A DNA stretch of 64,000 nucleotides from the NCBI GenBank assembly GCA_035487155.1, contig DATHMK010000006.1:1-64000 (forward strand), read 5' to 3'. Positions 8,770-17,965 of the stretch are shown in pieces (the first letter of the stretch is position 1; each line of letters starts with the position of its first letter). This DNA comes from DAIDKA01 sp035487155 (GTDB taxonomy: Bacteria > Pseudomonadota > Gammaproteobacteria > Steroidobacterales > Steroidobacteraceae). The notes below the pieces were generated by a model. It was not told the origin of the DNA. It did no database searches and was given only the letters and a program-made list of their open reading frames with translations. The position numbers and the translations under genes are program-made.

Positions 8770-10281
8770 ATGAAGAATCTGTGGCTGTTGGCGCTGCTGG
8801 CGGCGACCCCCGTGCTGGCCCAGGCGCCTGCTGAGATCGCGCGACAGACCGAGGCGGACCATGCGCAGATGATGCAGCAGCTGGGCATCACGCAACTGCG
8901 CAAGGGACCCAGTGGCGATGAGAAGGCGCCCGACCATGCCAATTACGATGAGGCGCTGGCCAATCCTTATCCTGTGTATCCGGATCCGTTGCGCATGAAC
9001 GATGGCAGCAAGGTCACCACGGCGGCGCAATGGAACAACCAGCGCCGGGCGCAGATCGTCGAGGACTTCGAGCGCGAGGTGCTGGGGCGCGTGCCGGCCG
9101 TGACCCCGGCCGTGTCCTTTTCGGTCAAGGCCAGTGAGAACGAACGCATCGGATCGGTGCCGGTGAGCGCGACGCTGCTCAGCGGGCATCTGGACAATTC
9201 GAGCTTCCCCGGCATCAACGTGGATTTTCCGGTGATGCTGATCAAGCCCGTCAATCACTCAGGGCCCATGCCGCTGCTGATCATGTTTGCGCTGGGCACC
9301 CCGCCCTTCCCCGCCCCCGTGCCGCCCTCGGCGGCGGATGTGGCGCGCATGAACGCGGCGCTGCGCGATGCCATGATCCGCGAGAACCCGGCGCTGGGCG
9401 AGGTTCTGCAGAATCATCCGGCCTGGCAGCCCATCCCCACGCCCCCCTTCTTTCCGGCGCCACGCCCCAAGGATGACCCCATCACCCAGCTGGTGGCCGA
9501 CGGCTGGGCCGTCGCGCAGATCGATCCCACTGCGGTGCAGGCCGACAATGGCGCGGGCCTGAGGCGCGGGGTCATTGGCCTGGTCAACAAGGGTGAGGCG
9601 CGCAAACCCGATGACTGGGGCGCGCTGCGCGCCTGGGCCTGGGGCGCCAGTCGCGTGCTCGACTACGTCAGCCATGATCCGGACATCGATGCCCATCAGG
9701 TCGGCATAGAAGGCGTCTCGCGCTACGGCAAGGCGGCACTCGTCACCATGGCCTTCGATCAGCGTTTCGCCATGGTGCTGGTCGGCTCCTCGGGCGAAGG
9801 TGGCGCCAAGCCGCACCGTCGCAATTTCGGCGAGGCCGTGGAATCCCTCACCGGCTCCGGCGAGTACCACTGGATGGCGGGCAATTTCCTCAAGTACGGG
9901 GCCTCGGCGGCTCAGGGCGGCGCCAAGACCGCGGGCGATCTGCCGGTGGATTCCTCGGAGCTCATCGCGTTGTGTGCCCCGCGCCTCACTTTCATCAGCT
10001 ACGGATCACCCGACCAGGGCGATGCGCAATGGCTGGACCAGCAGGGCAGCTTTATGGCCACGGTCGCCGCCGGCAAAGTCTTCCGCCTGCTGGGCGCGCG
10101 TGACCTGGGCGTGGGCGATGACTACCAGCACGCCATCAAGCCCGCCATCGGGGTGAGCCTGCTGGACGGCAAGCTCGCCTGGCGCCAGCACGAGGGCGGG
10201 CACACCGATGTGCCCAACTTCAGATACTTCATCGGCTGGGCGGACAAAGGCATGAACCGGCCGGCGCCTGCGGTTCACTAG
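8770..10281 (+). CDS. Exported CE15-type glucuronoyl esterase-like hydrolase
   Basis: A secreted alpha/beta hydrolase resembling CE15 4-O-methyl-glucuronoyl methylesterases, which split ester links between glucuronoxylan and lignin. The start MKNLWLLALLAATPVLAQA is a clear signal peptide. The nucleophile Ser317 is in GVSRYGKAA, which matches the CE15 G-x-S-R-x-G-K box. GSSGEGGAKPHRR and the late QHEGGHTDVPN, with a candidate catalytic His, follow. The ATG at 8770 has GAGG nine bases upstream; an ATG at 8755 is also possible. Its stop shares CTAG with the stop of the convergent MerR-type gene. Substrate is inferred from family. Confidence 0.85.
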   Translation: MKNLWLLALLAATPVLAQAPAEIARQTEADHAQMMQQLGITQLRKGPSGDEKAPDHANYDEALANPYPVYPDPLRMNDGSKVTTAAQWNNQRRAQIVEDFEREVLGRVPAVTPAVSFSVKASENERIGSVPVSATLLSGHLDNSSFPGINVDFPVMLIKPVNHSGPMPLLIMFALGTPPFPAPVPPSAADVARMNAALRDAMIRENPALGEVLQNHPAWQPIPTPPFFPAPRPKDDPITQLVADGWAVAQIDPTAVQADNGAGLRRGVIGLVNKGEARKPDDWGALRAWAWGASRVLDYVSHDPDIDAHQVGIEGVSRYGKAALVTMAFDQRFAMVLVGSSGEGGAKPHRRNFGEAVESLTGSGEYHWMAGNFLKYGASAAQGGAKTAGDLPVDSSELIALCAPRLTFISYGSPDQGDAQWLDQQGSFMATVAAGKVFRLLGARDLGVGDDYQHAIKPAIGVSLLDGKLAWRQHEGGHTDVPNFRYFIGWADKGMNRPAPAVH

Positions 10282-12242
10282 CCGTAGGCCAGGCACCAGT
10301 TCCTCCCCTGCAGCCAGACATTTTCGGCCGGCGTTGATTCGCCGCGATACAGGCGCGTGACCCCACGGCCCCCGCCCTGCTTCAGGGCCTCGGCCAAGGC
10401 CGCGGCGGACTCCGGGTCGCGCGCGCCGGCGCAGTGATAGATCATGACCGGCGACAGCACCGCGGCAAAATAGCGCTCACCGCGACGGCGTATGCCCATG
10501 AAGATTCCCATGCCCGCATCCGGCATCAGCGGCACGATCAGCTGTCCACCGTCCTTTAGCGCGTCAAGCCAATGATCCACAAGACGCGTCACGCCCGCGC
10601 TCACCAGGATCAGGTCGGCGGGCGCGACAGGCATCTGCGTGGCATCGCCCTGCAGAACTTCAACCTGCGGCCAATCTTCAAGATTTTCGCGGGCACGCTC
10701 GGCAAGCTGTGGTTCCAATTCAATGGCCGTGACCCGACCGCCACGCCCCGTGAGCTGCGCAAGAATGGCTGAGTAGTACCCGGTGCCCGCGCCGATGTGG
10801 AGCAGATGTGAGCCCTCCGGCACCAGCGTCTCGGCCAGCAGCCGGTAGTACAGGGAGGGCTGGCCATTGTTGAGTTTCTTGTCTGTGACAATGGACACGG
10901 CGCTGTCGACATACACGTGCACAGGACTGGCATCCGGCGTCATCATGAAGGTGCCACGCAGAATGCTCATCACGGACCAGGGCCCGGGCCCCAGGAACTT
11001 CTCGCGCGCAACGCCGCTGTAGGCCGCCTCGACCCGCGGCTCGATGACACCGGCCATCAGGCCCATCTGGCGCGCGTAGGCTCTTCGCACCGCCTCCAGT
11101 TCGGCCGGCGTGAAGTGGGCGGTCGGTGCCACAGCGGCGGATGGCGAGCCTGTGGGTGCCGCGGATTCACGCACCGGCAGCGCCTGTGCCAGGAAGTCGT
11201 AGGCCTGCTGCAGATTCGCCGGCAGGGTCTGGTGGTTGACATGCGCCATGAAGGGCATGAAGCGGACATAGACGCCGGGGTCTCCCAGATCGTACTGCGC
11301 GCACAGCTGCGCAAACTCCTGCACGACGGCTGCCGCCTCAGGCGCGCGCGGGTCAGCCTGCGACTCGATCAGCGCCTGCACCTTCTTCAGCACCACCATG
11401 GCCGCTCGCGCCGGCGCGGATGCGAACATCGCCTGCTCCAGGAAGGTCACCGCCTGCTGGCCCAGCGCCGGGAAGGGCAGCACCTTGCTGTGCGGATGGC
11501 GCTCGCGCGCAATCGCGCCCATTTCCATGAACTTGGTGGTGAGCTCGAGGTTCCAGTTCATCAGGCGCACCGTCCGTTCGCGAACCCCATAGCGGCGTAT
11601 CAGGGCGGCCTGCTTCGCCACTTGCTCCTGTACCGCCGGGTCATCGGGGGGCAGGCCCTGCTGCTGTTGCTCCAGCATCACCGCGAAGCACTCGGCGCGC
11701 TCGCGGGTGAAACGGGTGTTCTGGTTCATGTCGTGCGCGTTGGCGGCCCACCAGTTCTGCCACTGGGTGCGCTCCTCGGCGCTGAGCAGCTCGGTCATCA
11801 GATCCATCATCAGCGTTGCACGGTTCTGCATGGGGATACTCCTTGCCTGCAGGGCATTCACCAGCGCACACAGTTCTTCGAGCGCGGGCTGCTGGTTGCG
11901 TTCCAATCTGCGTATCGCGGCCTCGACCAGCTCGAGAGCCTTGTTGGCTTCGCCGCGGCGCTCGCGCCACGACTCGGCCTGCACCTGGAGGACCTTGAGC
12001 AATGAGGGCTCACTCTCGCGCAGCAGCTTGCGGATCTGGCCCAGGGACAGACCCAGCGCCTTCAACACCGAGATGGTATTCAGCCGCCTCAGGTCATCCG
12101 GCCCATAGCGCCGCCAGCCATTGGCGGCCCGACTGGGCTTGAGCAGACCCTCGCGCTCGTAGACCCGCAGCGCCCGCACCGTAAGACCGGTGCGCGCCGC
12201 GCAATCCGCTGCAGACAGCCATTTAGGGGAATTTTCGGTCAC
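10278..12242 (-). CDS. MerR-type regulator fused to TipAS-like segment and PIMT-type methyltransferase
   Basis: A 654-residue, apparently cytoplasmic fusion protein. Residues about 8-80 are a MerR winged helix (TVRALRVYEREGLLKP, then the LGLSLGQIRKLL helix), followed by a coiled coil. Residues about 130-330 are helical with a TipAS-like stretch (DDPAVQEQVAKQAALIRRYG). Residues about 400-650 resemble protein-L-isoaspartate O-methyltransferase: IEPRVEAAYSGVAREKFLG, LHIGAGTGYYSAILAQL for SAM, and VTAIELEP. The GTG start has GGAGG at ideal spacing. The upstream DNA has a MerR-type promoter, suggesting autoregulation. Domain calls are from motifs; a protein that senses a ligand and methylates something is inference. 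Confidence 0.85.
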   Translation of the reverse strand: MTENSPKWLSAADCAARTGLTVRALRVYEREGLLKPSRAANGWRRYGPDDLRRLNTISVLKALGLSLGQIRKLLRESEPSLLKVLQVQAESWRERRGEANKALELVEAAIRRLERNQQPALEELCALVNALQARSIPMQNRATLMMDLMTELLSAEERTQWQNWWAANAHDMNQNTRFTRERAECFAVMLEQQQQGLPPDDPAVQEQVAKQAALIRRYGVRERTVRLMNWNLELTTKFMEMGAIARERHPHSKVLPFPALGQQAVTFLEQAMFASAPARAAMVVLKKVQALIESQADPRAPEAAAVVQEFAQLCAQYDLGDPGVYVRFMPFMAHVNHQTLPANLQQAYDFLAQALPVRESAAPTGSPSAAVAPTAHFTPAELEAVRRAYARQMGLMAGVIEPRVEAAYSGVAREKFLGPGPWSVMSILRGTFMMTPDASPVHVYVDSAVSIVTDKKLNNGQPSLYYRLLAETLVPEGSHLLHIGAGTGYYSAILAQLTGRGGRVTAIELEPQLAERARENLEDWPQVEVLQGDATQMPVAPADLILVSAGVTRLVDHWLDALKDGGQLIVPLMPDAGMGIFMGIRRRGERYFAAVLSPVMIYHCAGARDPESAAALAEALKQGGGRGVTRLYRGESTPAENVWLQGRNWCLAYG

Positions 12243-12260
12243 CTTCGTCCTCCGCGGAGC

Positions 12261-12291
12261 ACCCTAAAGCCGGACCCAGGGTACGGCTCAA
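12261..12291 (-). promoter_or_regulatory. MerR-type promoter/operator for the MerR-PIMT gene
   Basis: On the minus strand, TTGAGC (12291-12286) and TAGGGT (12266-12261) are separated by exactly 19 bases, the long spacer of MerR-activated promoters. The spacer carries a 21-bp dyad at 12268-12288 with arms AGCCGGACCC and GGGTACGGCT around one central base; nine of ten pairs match. The gene starts about 20 bases downstream. The -10 is weak (3/6), as expected if activation by the regulator is needed. Confidence 0.6.
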
Positions 12292-12383
12292 GAGATTATT
12301 CGCTTGGTGCGACGCAAGGTGTTGTCGGGAAAGCGCGGGAGTAGGCTCGCGGTCCTGATCGATGCCATTTCGGGGGAATTGCC

Positions 12384-13157
12384 GTGACAAGATTGGGATT
12401 CGTCTACGCAGCCATCGCCCTCCTGCCCGCCGCTGCCCTGGCCGGCCCCTTCGATGGCACCTGGAAGGTGAACATGAACCATGTCCAGCTGCCCAAGAAG
12501 CCGGATGTCTATGTCATCGAGGGCGGCAGTTTCACCTGCTCCAGCTGCGGGCCCGCCTACACCGTGAAGGCCGACGGCAGCGACCAGAAGGTCAGCGGGC
12601 ATGATTTCGACACGGTTGCAGTCACCGTGACGCCCACGACCCTGACGATTGTCAGCAAGGTCAAGGGCAAAACACTGTCCAGCGTCAAGTCAGTCGTCGC
12701 GGCGGACGGCGGCACCCTCCAGGTCGAGGGCACCTACACCGGTGGCGCACAGCCGGTGATCGTCAAGTTCCCGGAGAAACGGGTTTCAGCGGCCGCGCCC
12801 GGCGGCAACCCCTTCTCCGCTTCCTGGCTACAGACCAAGGTCGACAGCGTGTCCGACTCGGGCCTCTCGGAGACTTTGGGCATGACCCAGGATGGCTTCA
12901 CCCAGAGCAGCAACGGGCAAAGCTACGCGGCCAAGTTCGACGGCAAGAAGTATCCCGTGGCCGGTGATCCCGCCAACACCATGGTGATGCTGCAAAAAGT
13001 CTCGGCATCGCAGGTGGTCGAGAGCGACTACTCACACGGCAAGCTGGTCGAGCGCGTGACGCGGACCGTGTCGGCGGACGGCAAGACCCTGCACATCATC
13101 GACTCGCAGCTGCGCACCGGCGGCGTGATGCGCTACACCGAGGACAAGCAGCCGTAG
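12384..13157 (+). CDS. Exported lipocalin-like protein of unknown function
   Basis: A 257-residue secreted protein with signal peptide MTRLGFVYAAIALLPAAALA and GTG start preceded by GGGGGAA. The mature part begins GPFDGTWKVNMNHVQ, a GTW motif of the kind that opens lipocalin-like barrels. A second unit about 140 residues later begins NPFSASWLQTKVDSV, and each half continues with alternating short beta-rich stretches, so it looks like an internal duplication. A CSSC pair occurs near residue 50. Neither ligand nor partner is known; neighbours are transcribed separately. Confidence 0.8.
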   Translation: MTRLGFVYAAIALLPAAALAGPFDGTWKVNMNHVQLPKKPDVYVIEGGSFTCSSCGPAYTVKADGSDQKVSGHDFDTVAVTVTPTTLTIVSKVKGKTLSSVKSVVAADGGTLQVEGTYTGGAQPVIVKFPEKRVSAAAPGGNPFSASWLQTKVDSVSDSGLSETLGMTQDGFTQSSNGQSYAAKFDGKKYPVAGDPANTMVMLQKVSASQVVESDYSHGKLVERVTRTVSADGKTLHIIDSQLRTGGVMRYTEDKQP

Positions 13158-13176
13158 GACTCGCGCGCCGCCGGCT

Positions 13177-14541
13177 TCAGCGGCCGGATCCGAACAGGTC
13201 GGACATGGTCTTCACATTGCTGTCGCAGGCGTGGTTCAGGCACGGCAGGTGGAAACCTGCCTCCAGCGACTTCAACAGCGAATAGCTGTCGTAGAAGGTG
13301 CGGCTCTGCGCACCGCCTGATTCGAAATGCCCATTGGTCTGTACCGTCAACACGACATTGTTGGTGTTCGGTGCCGGAAACAGCATGGTGGCCGGTATCG
13401 GGTTCGCCAGTCCGCTGTAGTCGTTCTCGTCCCAGACCACGACGATGGCGTTGTAGCCGTTGTTCCAGGCCGGTGAGGCGGTGATGGCCGTCACGATGCG
13501 GTTGACAGTGGTATCGGCCTGCTCGGACAGGCCCGGATTCAGACCCACGAGGGTGCCATCGGTCAGGCCCTGCAGCGCCGTCGTGCCCTGGTCGAATTCG
13601 CAGAAGGCATCGCCGTTGCCGCGACCATGCTGGTCGTCACACTGATTGGGCGCGATGAAGGACAGGTTGGGCACATTGCCGCTGGCCAGATCGGCATACA
13701 GGCCACGGGCGCCATCAAAGGCCACGATGTTGCGCAGGCTGCTGCCGCGGATGGTGCCTTCCTGCACGCTTTGGAAGTAGGCAAAGGGATTGTGCTTGAC
13801 TGCATAGGCGTCCAGCAGACCGGCCGAGGTCAGGGGCGGCAGGTTGGTCGCTGACAGCGGCTCGCCCGCATTGTAGGTGGTGAGATTGGTCGCCGTGCCA
13901 TTGCTGTTGTCGATGAGGTTGGCACCGCTCACCGGCAGACTTTCCTGGTAGGACTTCCAGCTCAGACCCCACAGCGCCAGCTGATCGGCAATGGTCTTGC
14001 CGACAGTGCCTTTCGCAGCCGCTACGGATCTGACGCCGTCGATGTTCGCCAGGTAGTTGAATACCGGGGGCGCCGTTTCGTTCCAGTTGTCGACGGCCTC
14101 GGTGACGGCGTCCGTGCCGACACCCCAGATCGGGCACACGTTATTGGTGTCGATGGGATACGGGGCATTGCCGGAGTCATTGTCCGCATTCGGGACGCCG
14201 GTCTGCAGATTGGTCTGGCAGTTGGCATTGTGCCAATCCGGCGAGTTGTCGCTGCGGATGCCGAAGTTCGAACCGCCGACGATTTCAAGATAGTTGGTCA
14301 GGCTCGGGTGACCGACGGCGAAATAGTCTCGCGCCAGGTTCACCTGATGGCTGCTGATCTGGCCATTGACGAAGGGCATGGCGGCATTGCCCACCACCTG
14401 ACCGAAGCTGTGATTTTCCATCATGATCACGAACACATGATCAAGGTGCGGGATGCCGGACGGGACCGGACCCTCGGCGGCCATTGCAGTGGCAGCGGAC
14501 ACGGTCAGAATGCCGGCGACGGCGGCTTTGATCAGATTCAT
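13177..14541 (-). CDS. Exported phosphoesterase (phospholipase C / acid phosphatase family)
   Basis: A secreted phosphoesterase of the family that includes non-haemolytic phospholipase C and the acid phosphatase AcpA. The 454 residues begin with a signal peptide ending SAATAMAAEG. The metal-binding opening motif is HLDHVFVIMMENHSFGQVVG, and the late VVWDENDYSG supplies further metal ligands. NGHFESGGAQSRTFYDSYSLL resembles the C-terminal part of the family. It should cleave phosphate esters or phospholipids in the periplasm or outside the cell. It precedes the multicopper oxidase gene in the same direction; 63 bases separate its start from that gene's stop, so they may share a transcript. Confidence 0.88.
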   Translation of the reverse strand: MNLIKAAVAGILTVSAATAMAAEGPVPSGIPHLDHVFVIMMENHSFGQVVGNAAMPFVNGQISSHQVNLARDYFAVGHPSLTNYLEIVGGSNFGIRSDNSPDWHNANCQTNLQTGVPNADNDSGNAPYPIDTNNVCPIWGVGTDAVTEAVDNWNETAPPVFNYLANIDGVRSVAAAKGTVGKTIADQLALWGLSWKSYQESLPVSGANLIDNSNGTATNLTTYNAGEPLSATNLPPLTSAGLLDAYAVKHNPFAYFQSVQEGTIRGSSLRNIVAFDGARGLYADLASGNVPNLSFIAPNQCDDQHGRGNGDAFCEFDQGTTALQGLTDGTLVGLNPGLSEQADTTVNRIVTAITASPAWNNGYNAIVVVWDENDYSGLANPIPATMLFPAPNTNNVVLTVQTNGHFESGGAQSRTFYDSYSLLKSLEAGFHLPCLNHACDSNVKTMSDLFGSGR

Positions 14542-14604
14542 GTTCTTATCCCCTGGGCGAGTGAACCCAAGAGGCTACGAATCGTAAATGACAGCGCGGT
14601 GACG

Positions 14605-16308
14605 CTAATGTGACGGCGGGTCGACACGTATGGTGCCCATCATGCCATTGTCTTCGTGATCCAGAAGATGACAGTGATAGACGAAGGTGCCGACGATGTC
14701 CGGATCACGAAAGTCCATGCGCAGTCGCACGCTGGGATAGACCTTCATGGTCTTCTCGTAGAAGGGGACATTGACGGTGTCGCGCACGAAGGGCTCCTCG
14801 ACCTTGGTACCCAACCACTCCACCACCTGGAAGTGCAGCTGGTGAATGTGGAAGGCGTGAACTTCGCTGGACCTGTTCTCGATGATCCAGTCTTCGACGT
14901 CACCTTGCTGGACGATGATGTTGGGTTGTGACTGCGCCGGGTCGAAGGCGGTGGGTGTCTGGCCCTCGACGGTGAGATAGAAATGTCCCGGCGCCGTTGG
15001 CTTGGCCGGATCAGGCGGGTCCTCCGAAAAATACAGTTTGCGCACGCGCACCGGCGCCACTGTGCCCAGCCAGGGCCGCAGCGGAGCAGGTTCGGCCACC
15101 GCAGTCCGCGGCAGTACCGAGGGCGGGGGCGGCGCATCGGCTCGGCCCACGATGCTCAGCAGGGGCCGGTTCGGATCGTTCTCACCATCCGGACCGGTAT
15201 CGACACCGCGGGTGATCAGGGCCGCGGCCACCCCTTGCGGGGGACCTGTGATGATGAATTCGGCACGCGCCCCCGGGGGCAGTGCAATGCTGTCGCGCCA
15301 CTGTATGCCGTGTATGGGGCCGCCGTTGGCCGACAAAGGCACCCCGTCAATGGCCACGACGCCCAACCACTCGGCGCGGAACTTCGGTCCGCGGCGGAAG
15401 GTCGCGGCCAGATTCAGATAGGTCAACGAGGAGGCGTTCAGGACCCGCCACAGCTGCCGCTCGCCCGGACGCAGGGTGATGGTGGCGGGGGGGTAGTCCG
15501 GATAGGGCACCGGCACGAAGTTCACCGACAGATCCTTGGCGGGTTGGCCCTCGCCGGTGCCCGTGTTGAGGATGTCCCCTTCCCGGTCCACCAGCGCCGG
15601 CGCGGCATTGCTCGCGGTCACGGCATTGGGCTTGAGGAGATCCTGGTCGCGTATCACCAGGACGCGCTCGGCCAGACCCCGGACGTCGGGGCTGTCGCGC
15701 TCGATGCCCTCGACGATCATTGCGCCGGAGAGCCCACCGGATACCTGCTGGGCGCTGAAGCCGTGAATATGCGGGTGGTACCAGTACAGGCCCGGAGGTT
15801 CGCGCATCGGGATGCGGAAGCGGTATTCGAAGGACTGCTGCGGCTGCACCGAGGTCTTCAACACCTCATCCTGGTGGCATAGCGGGGGCAGGGTCAGGCC
15901 ATGAAAATGCAGATTGGCCGAGACCGCCGTCATGGCGCCACTGGAGCAGGGATCAGTGGCCTGGGCCGCCACAGGGTGGTGGTGAACATGGGTCAAAGGG
16001 GCATCGCCGAGCTGCTTGAGCTCGTTATGCAGCGCGATCACCACCTGGTCCCCGGGCTTCACCCGCAGGGTCGGGGACTGGGCGCCATCGGGCAGTACAT
16101 AACAGTAGCGCAGCGAACCATCCCGCTCGCGGCTGTTGCGCACGGTCAGATCCACGTGCAGTTCACCGTCCCGGCTGCTCACGGATTCGGGTTCGGCCAC
16201 CGCCCCACCGGCGGCCGGACGCGGGCACGGCTCCGGGGAGTCTGCCGCCAGGGTGATCTGGCCGGCCATCAGCGCGATGGCCAGCATGGGCAGGAGGCGG
16301 CAAAGCAT
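14605..16308 (-). CDS. Multicopper oxidase
   Basis: A periplasmic laccase-like enzyme that couples one-electron oxidations (metals or phenols) to oxygen reduction. All four copper motifs are present: NLHFHG, YWYHPHIHG, HAFHIHQLHF and the terminal VYHCHLLDHEDNGMMG with the type 1 copper ligands. From the ATG at 16308 the 567 residues start with a signal peptide (MLCRLLPMLAIALMAGQITLA). The frame stays open up to 16833, but that extension overlaps the divergent transporter and has unnatural composition. The substrate cannot be told; no copper chaperone gene is nearby. Confidence 0.92.
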   Translation of the reverse strand: MLCRLLPMLAIALMAGQITLAADSPEPCPRPAAGGAVAEPESVSSRDGELHVDLTVRNSRERDGSLRYCYVLPDGAQSPTLRVKPGDQVVIALHNELKQLGDAPLTHVHHHPVAAQATDPCSSGAMTAVSANLHFHGLTLPPLCHQDEVLKTSVQPQQSFEYRFRIPMREPPGLYWYHPHIHGFSAQQVSGGLSGAMIVEGIERDSPDVRGLAERVLVIRDQDLLKPNAVTASNAAPALVDREGDILNTGTGEGQPAKDLSVNFVPVPYPDYPPATITLRPGERQLWRVLNASSLTYLNLAATFRRGPKFRAEWLGVVAIDGVPLSANGGPIHGIQWRDSIALPPGARAEFIITGPPQGVAAALITRGVDTGPDGENDPNRPLLSIVGRADAPPPPSVLPRTAVAEPAPLRPWLGTVAPVRVRKLYFSEDPPDPAKPTAPGHFYLTVEGQTPTAFDPAQSQPNIIVQQGDVEDWIIENRSSEVHAFHIHQLHFQVVEWLGTKVEEPFVRDTVNVPFYEKTMKVYPSVRLRMDFRDPDIVGTFVYHCHLLDHEDNGMMGTIRVDPPSH

Positions 16309-16452
16309 TGCCGGGCCAGGATACGCCCGGACTGTGACGGGATCTTGTCGGTGGAGTCGGACCCCAGGTACCGACGCCTCTGTAGTGCCATCGCCGGCAA
16401 TTGAGGATATGGTCATGCCGCGGCCCATCGGCCGCGGTCCATCTTGGGTCTT

Positions 16453-17601
16453 ATGCTCAGTCCCGACCACCAGTATCCCGGCAGCCCGAGACCGCCGGTC
16501 TCCGTTCCGCCCGGGCGCTGGGCGCGCGCCGCGGCAAAGACCTTCATCTTCCTGGTGGTCGGGGTGCTGCTGTATGTAGCCCACAGTGCCTTTGTCCCCG
16601 TGGCGCTGGCGCTGCTGATGGCGCTGGTACTGTCCGGCCCGGTCGAAGCGCTGCACAAATACCGGGTACCCCGCTTCATCAGTGCGGCACTGATTCTGGT
16701 GGTCACCCTGAGCCTGATCGCTCTGGCCATCAGCGCGCTTTGGACACCCGCCCAGACCTGGTTTGCGAAGACCCCTGAAACCATATCGTTGTTGCAGCAC
16801 AAGGCGCGTCCCCTCACCCGTTTCATCGGCCATCTGGATGATCTGCGCAACAAGGCCAGCACGCTCGGGCCCACCAAGGCGATCTCGACGCCGGTGGTCG
16901 CCGTGGCCTCACCCAGCGGACCCGGTCTCATCATCAATGCCAGCGGGCCGATCATCGCAAGCCTGCTGACCTTCATCATCGTGACCTTGTTCCTGCTCGC
17001 CGGCGGTCCACCCATGCTGGCGAGGATGACGGCGGCTTTCGTGGATGATCTGGATGCATCTCACGTGCAGATGATCATCGAGAAGGTTCGTGTCGAGCTC
17101 GGGCGTTTCTATCTGGTCACGACCTTCATCAATATCGGATTGGGAGTGGTCACCAGCCTGGCAATGTGGGCGTGGGGCATGCCGACGCCCTATCTGTGGG
17201 GCGCGCTCGCGGCCCTGGTCAACTACATTCCCTATGCCGGCGCGATCACGACAGTCAGCGTCATCACCCTGGTGGCAGTGGTGTCGTTCAACACGCTGGG
17301 GCAGATCTTCGGTGTCGCCGCGACCTACGTTCTCATTGCCACCATCGAGGGCCAGGTTGCCCAGCCACTGCTCGTTGGCAGGCGGCTCGAGGTCAATCCG
17401 CTGCTGATCTTCCTGGCACTGTGGTTCGGCAGTCTTTACTGGGGTGTGGCCGGCATCGTGCTCGCGACACCGGCGCTCGTGGCACTCAAGGTGATCGCTC
17501 AGAATGCCACGTCCGGCAAGCCCATGATGGAGTTTCTGGGTCCGAACGATCAGGCACCGGACCGCGACGCAAAACTCTACAAGTTCGTGCGCAAGCTCTA
17601 G
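16453..17601 (+). CDS. AI-2E family transporter
   Basis: An inner-membrane protein of the AI-2E (PerM/TqsA) family, with 382 residues and about eight membrane helices in the family's typical layout: a helical pair near the start, a soluble domain at about 110-160, then a cluster of helices to the end. Recognisable stretches include ALLMALVLSGPVEALHKYRVP and NYIPYAGAITTVSVITLVAV, and near the end the LVGRRLEVNPLLIFLALWFG block. The family exports autoinducer-2 in some members and acts in Na+/H+ exchange in others, so substrate is unknown. A TTG nine bases upstream is an alternative start. Divergent from the multicopper oxidase. Confidence 0.92.
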   Translation: MLSPDHQYPGSPRPPVSVPPGRWARAAAKTFIFLVVGVLLYVAHSAFVPVALALLMALVLSGPVEALHKYRVPRFISAALILVVTLSLIALAISALWTPAQTWFAKTPETISLLQHKARPLTRFIGHLDDLRNKASTLGPTKAISTPVVAVASPSGPGLIINASGPIIASLLTFIIVTLFLLAGGPPMLARMTAAFVDDLDASHVQMIIEKVRVELGRFYLVTTFINIGLGVVTSLAMWAWGMPTPYLWGALAALVNYIPYAGAITTVSVITLVAVVSFNTLGQIFGVAATYVLIATIEGQVAQPLLVGRRLEVNPLLIFLALWFGSLYWGVAGIVLATPALVALKVIAQNATSGKPMMEFLGPNDQAPDRDAKLYKFVRKL

Positions 17602-17602
17602 A

Positions 17603-17965
17603 TCAGGGGGCCTTGCAGTTCAGGAACTGGTAATCATCGGATGAGACACCGCGCGAGAACTCGCCCTCGCTGTAGTTCACGACCATCGAGCCGTCCATGA
17701 AGTACAGACTGACATCCCCATCCACCACCAGCAATGACGGCACATAGTTGGTGTAGCGCTTGTGCCAGCCGCCGGAGTGCTGTGCCAGCAGCTCGCTTAG
17801 TTTGCGGAATTTCTCGGTGCCGGACCTGAATCCGCAGCGTTGCACCACCTTTCCGTCTGCATAGGCCATGACGGTCACGGTTTGCTGAGGCAGCGTGATC
17901 GTGATCGAGCGGGTGCAGGCGCTCAGTGCGATGAATAAGAATGCCGTCAAAACCGATTTACGCAT
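17603..17965 (-). CDS. Small lipoprotein of unknown function
   Basis: A 120-residue predicted lipoprotein. The signal MRKSVLTAFLFIALSAC ends in a lipobox (LSAC), so the protein should be anchored to a membrane facing the periplasm. The rest has two further cysteines (RCGFRSG and LNCKAP) that may pair. No known domain is recognised. Its ATG overlaps the stop of the YjbR gene (TGATG), indicating translational coupling; it is the last gene of the leftward block that runs down from 25.3 kb. Confidence 0.75.
   Translation of the reverse strand: MRKSVLTAFLFIALSACTRSITITLPQQTVTVMAYADGKVVQRCGFRSGTEKFRKLSELLAQHSGGWHKRYTNYVPSLLVVDGDVSLYFMDGSMVVNYSEGEFSRGVSSDDYQFLNCKAP

Noticed and set aside
16309..16833. 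N-terminal extension of the multicopper oxidase frame
   Set aside because: It overlaps the divergent AI-2E gene and has low-complexity shadow-like sequence; the signal peptide begins at 16308.
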